In this document: one piece after another, positions 62,242 to 64,000 of the stretch | Numbering within the stretch: position 1 is the stretch's first letter | Layout: each line of letters begins with the position of its first letter | Assembly (NCBI RefSeq): GCF_002117005.1 | Contig: NZ_CP021023.1 | Location: 744,001 to 808,000, forward strand | Length of the DNA: 64,000 bases | DNA from: Sedimentisphaera salicampi | Lineage (GTDB): Bacteria > Planctomycetota > Phycisphaerae > Sedimentisphaerales > Sedimentisphaeraceae | Reading direction: 5' to 3' | The notes under the pieces: generated by a model | Told to the model about the DNA's origin: nothing | Database searches by the model: none | What the model saw: the letters and a program-made list of their open reading frames with translations, nothing else | Position numbers and translations under genes: made by a program

Positions 62242-62269
62242 TTGACTCCGCAGCGTTTTTAAGTATAAT
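62242..62269 (+). promoter_or_regulatory. Promoter of gyrA
   Basis: TTGACT (62242-62247), 16-base spacer, TATAAT (62264-62269), about 90 bases before the gyrA ATG. A strong sigma-70-type match. Confidence 0.8.
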
Positions 62270-62303
62270 TAAGGCTCTTATTTTATTCAGAAATCAATGT
62301 TAG

Positions 62304-62333
62304 GGGCTCTCTCTCTGATTATGCTGAGAGCCC
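62304..62333 (+). promoter_or_regulatory. Leader hairpin before gyrA
   Basis: Perfect arms GGGCTCTC / GAGAGCCC with a 14-base loop, inside the gyrA 5' leader and 24 bases before the ATG. Without a T run it is not a classical terminator; an mRNA-stabilising or translational control hairpin is possible. Confidence 0.45.
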
Positions 62334-62357
62334 TGATTTACGGAGCAGAACAATCCG

Positions 62358-64000
62358 ATGACAGACGAGATAAATAGGCCGGAATTTAAAGAGTTCATCG
62401 AGGAGAAATCAATCCTTGATGAGATGAAGCATTCGTATCTGAATTATTCGATGAGCGTGATAGTATCACGTGCTCTCCCGGATGTTCGAGACGGGCTCAA
62501 GCCCTCTCAGAGGCGAATTCTGGTGGCGATGAACGATTTGAACCTAGGGCCTCGCGGAAAACACAGAAAATGCGCCAAGATTGCCGGTGATACCAGCGGT
62601 AACTATCATCCCCACGGCGAGGCTGTTGTGTATCCCACGCTGGTTCGCATGGGTCAGGGCTGGAGCATGCGTTATATGCTCGTTGACCCGCAGGGCAACT
62701 TCGGGAGCATAGACGGCGACCCTCCAGCTGCAATGCGTTACACCGAAGCACGTATGCACGCCGCTGCTACGGATATGCTTGAAGACATCAACAAAGAGAC
62801 TGTTGACTTCGTGCAGAACTACGATGAAACCAGAACCGAACCTGTTGTTTTGCCGTCGAAATTCCCCAATCTGCTCGTAAACGGCTCAACAGGAATTGCC
62901 GTTGGAATGGCAACGAATATGGCCCCGCACAACATCACAGAAGTGTGCAGGGCGATGATAAAGCTCATAGACAACCCCGAAAGCACAATCCTCGATCTTA
63001 TGGAAGATCTGCCCGGGCCGGATTTCCCCACAGGCGGGATAATCTGCGGCAAAAAGGGCATTATGGATGCCTACACCAATGGGCGCGGGCATGTGCGAGT
63101 TCGGTGCAGGTATGATGTTGAGGAAACGAAGACCGGCAAGAGCAAGATCATCATCACAGAGATCCCTTATATGGTTGTGAAAACCAACGTGGTATCGAAA
63201 ATTGCCGACTGCGTTCACAGCGGGCTCCTGCCAGAGGTGGCAGATGTGAACGACGAATCGGACAGGAAAGGGCTGAGAATCGTTGTTGATATCAAGAAGG
63301 ATGCAGAGCCGGAAGTTGTTATCAACAAGCTCTTCAAATATACCCAGCTTCAAACCACCTTCGCTATAAACAACGTTGTGCTGGTGAACAACCGCCCGAT
63401 GACGCTCAATATGCGTCAGCTGATGCAGGAATACCTTGACCACCGCAAAGACGTAATACGAAGAAGAACCCAGTTCCTGCTGAGAAAATCACGCAACAGG
63501 GCACACATTCTCGAAGGTTTGATTCTTGCGGTAAGCGATATTGATGAAATAATCGAGCTGATCAAGAGCTCGCCTGATGTGCCTAATGCCAAGCTCAATC
63601 TTATGAACAAACCCCTCAAGCTCGTTGAGTCTGCAACGCTGAAAAGGCTTCTGCCTGAAGATTTCCTATCCGAGGCAGAAGGGGGAGAGAAATATCTCAC
63701 AGGCCCGCAGGCTGATGCGATCCTTGGTATGCAGCTTCAGAAGCTCACCGGCCTTGAGATTGAGAAGCTTGCCAATGAGTATGCAAAGCTTGCCGAGCAG
63801 ATAAGGCATTACGAAAAGATCCTCGCAGATGAGAAAATCGTGTTTTCCATGATACGCGAAGACCTCTCTGAGATGGTGGAGAAATACGGAGATAAAAGAC
63901 GAACCGAAATCACAGAGGCGGTAGAGGATTTTGATATCGAAGACCTCATCCAGGAAGAGAAGGTTGTGGTAACGGTGAGCCATGAAGGATACGTTAAGCG
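62358..64000 (+). CDS. gyrA: DNA gyrase subunit A (5' part; runs off the window)
   Basis: 547 codons visible of a type IIA topoisomerase that cuts and passes DNA to introduce negative supercoils. MSVIVSRALPDVRDGLKPSQ is the family start; the catalytic Tyr128 is in AAMRYTEARM; the coiled-coil gate region follows (about 360-500), and the frame is reaching the C-terminal domain at HEGYVKR. The quinolone-determining loop reads HPHGEAVVYPTLVRM, with Ala89 and Pro93 at the positions of Escherichia coli Ser83 and Asp87. GGAG lies 11 bases upstream of ATG. ParC is an alternative, but the overall similarity is to GyrA. gyrB is not next to it. Confidence 0.95.
   Translation, partial: MTDEINRPEFKEFIEEKSILDEMKHSYLNYSMSVIVSRALPDVRDGLKPSQRRILVAMNDLNLGPRGKHRKCAKIAGDTSGNYHPHGEAVVYPTLVRMGQGWSMRYMLVDPQGNFGSIDGDPPAAMRYTEARMHAAATDMLEDINKETVDFVQNYDETRTEPVVLPSKFPNLLVNGSTGIAVGMATNMAPHNITEVCRAMIKLIDNPESTILDLMEDLPGPDFPTGGIICGKKGIMDAYTNGRGHVRVRCRYDVEETKTGKSKIIITEIPYMVVKTNVVSKIADCVHSGLLPEVADVNDESDRKGLRIVVDIKKDAEPEVVINKLFKYTQLQTTFAINNVVLVNNRPMTLNMRQLMQEYLDHRKDVIRRRTQFLLRKSRNRAHILEGLILAVSDIDEIIELIKSSPDVPNAKLNLMNKPLKLVESATLKRLLPEDFLSEAEGGEKYLTGPQADAILGMQLQKLTGLEIEKLANEYAKLAEQIRHYEKILADEKIVFSMIREDLSEMVEKYGDKRRTEITEAVEDFDIEDLIQEEKVVVTVSHEGYVK

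Noticed and set aside
62886-63443. 185-codon minus-strand frame within gyrA
   Set aside because: Antisense to strongly conserved gyrA sequence; no support as a gene.

Overview
The window reads as the chromosome of an anaerobic, polysaccharide-degrading planctomycete of the class Phycisphaerae, most likely order Sedimentisphaerales. This is inferred from secreted glycoside hydrolases and a sulfatase, secreted proteins ending in planctomycete-style dockerin-like tails or PEP-CTERM anchors, GLUG-repeat proteins, an unlinked 16S rRNA gene and a GyrA quinolone-region sequence of planctomycete type. The base composition is moderate and housekeeping genes are scattered between accessory blocks.

Region 1 (1-14.5 kb) is a glycan block on the minus strand: a sulfatase (partial), GH92 mannosidase, two secreted LamG/dockerin-like proteins with a duplicated 3' half, a GH3 beta-glucosidase, a sulfatase pseudogene and a URO-D-like protein. 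It is eroded by mobile DNA: an IS4-family element sits inside the signal-peptide codons of the GH3 gene, and remnants of an ISL3 transposase and a ribonuclease HI follow. Region 2 (14.6-29.4 kb) holds tRNA-Leu, leuB, a GLUG protein, a GspE/PilB-like ATPase, a MITE-like element with target duplication, a 2334-residue multi-PAS hybrid histidine kinase and a GH43 enzyme. Region 3 (29.4-38.6 kb) holds a dead CopG-type antitoxin, a DUF2442 gene, the 16S rRNA gene, a macrodomain protein with endonuclease III, a PEP-CTERM protein, hisE-hisG, tRNA-Lys and the feoA-feoB-Cys-rich protein iron operon.

Region 4 (38.6-48.8 kb) has a mosaic intergenic repeat, then a minus-strand hemicellulose-type locus: a clan GH-A hydrolase overlapping a XylR-like regulator, followed by two paralogous secreted proteins that share their N-terminal halves but end in different sorting signals (PEP-CTERM versus dockerin-like). 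Then come murB, a prepilin peptidase and an OmpA-like lipoprotein. Region 5 (48.9-56.6 kb) is mobile: an IS256-family element abutting the end of a cation/proton antiporter gene, a beta-helix enzyme, a decayed integrative-element cassette (HTH_36 protein, small protein, excisionase-like protein) and a second identical IS4-family copy. Region 6 (56.6-64 kb) has oligopeptide ABC permeases, two tandem GLUG paralogues and the 5' part of gyrA.

The main themes are expansion of secreted proteins by duplication and tail swapping, and heavy erosion by IS elements, MITE-like repeats and nonsense mutation. The most striking single observation is that the IS4-family element cut the GH3 gene between its start and its signal peptide, yet the end of the IS supplies a new in-frame ATG that rebuilds a signal-peptide-like N-terminus. 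All function calls come from reading the sequence; no database search was possible.
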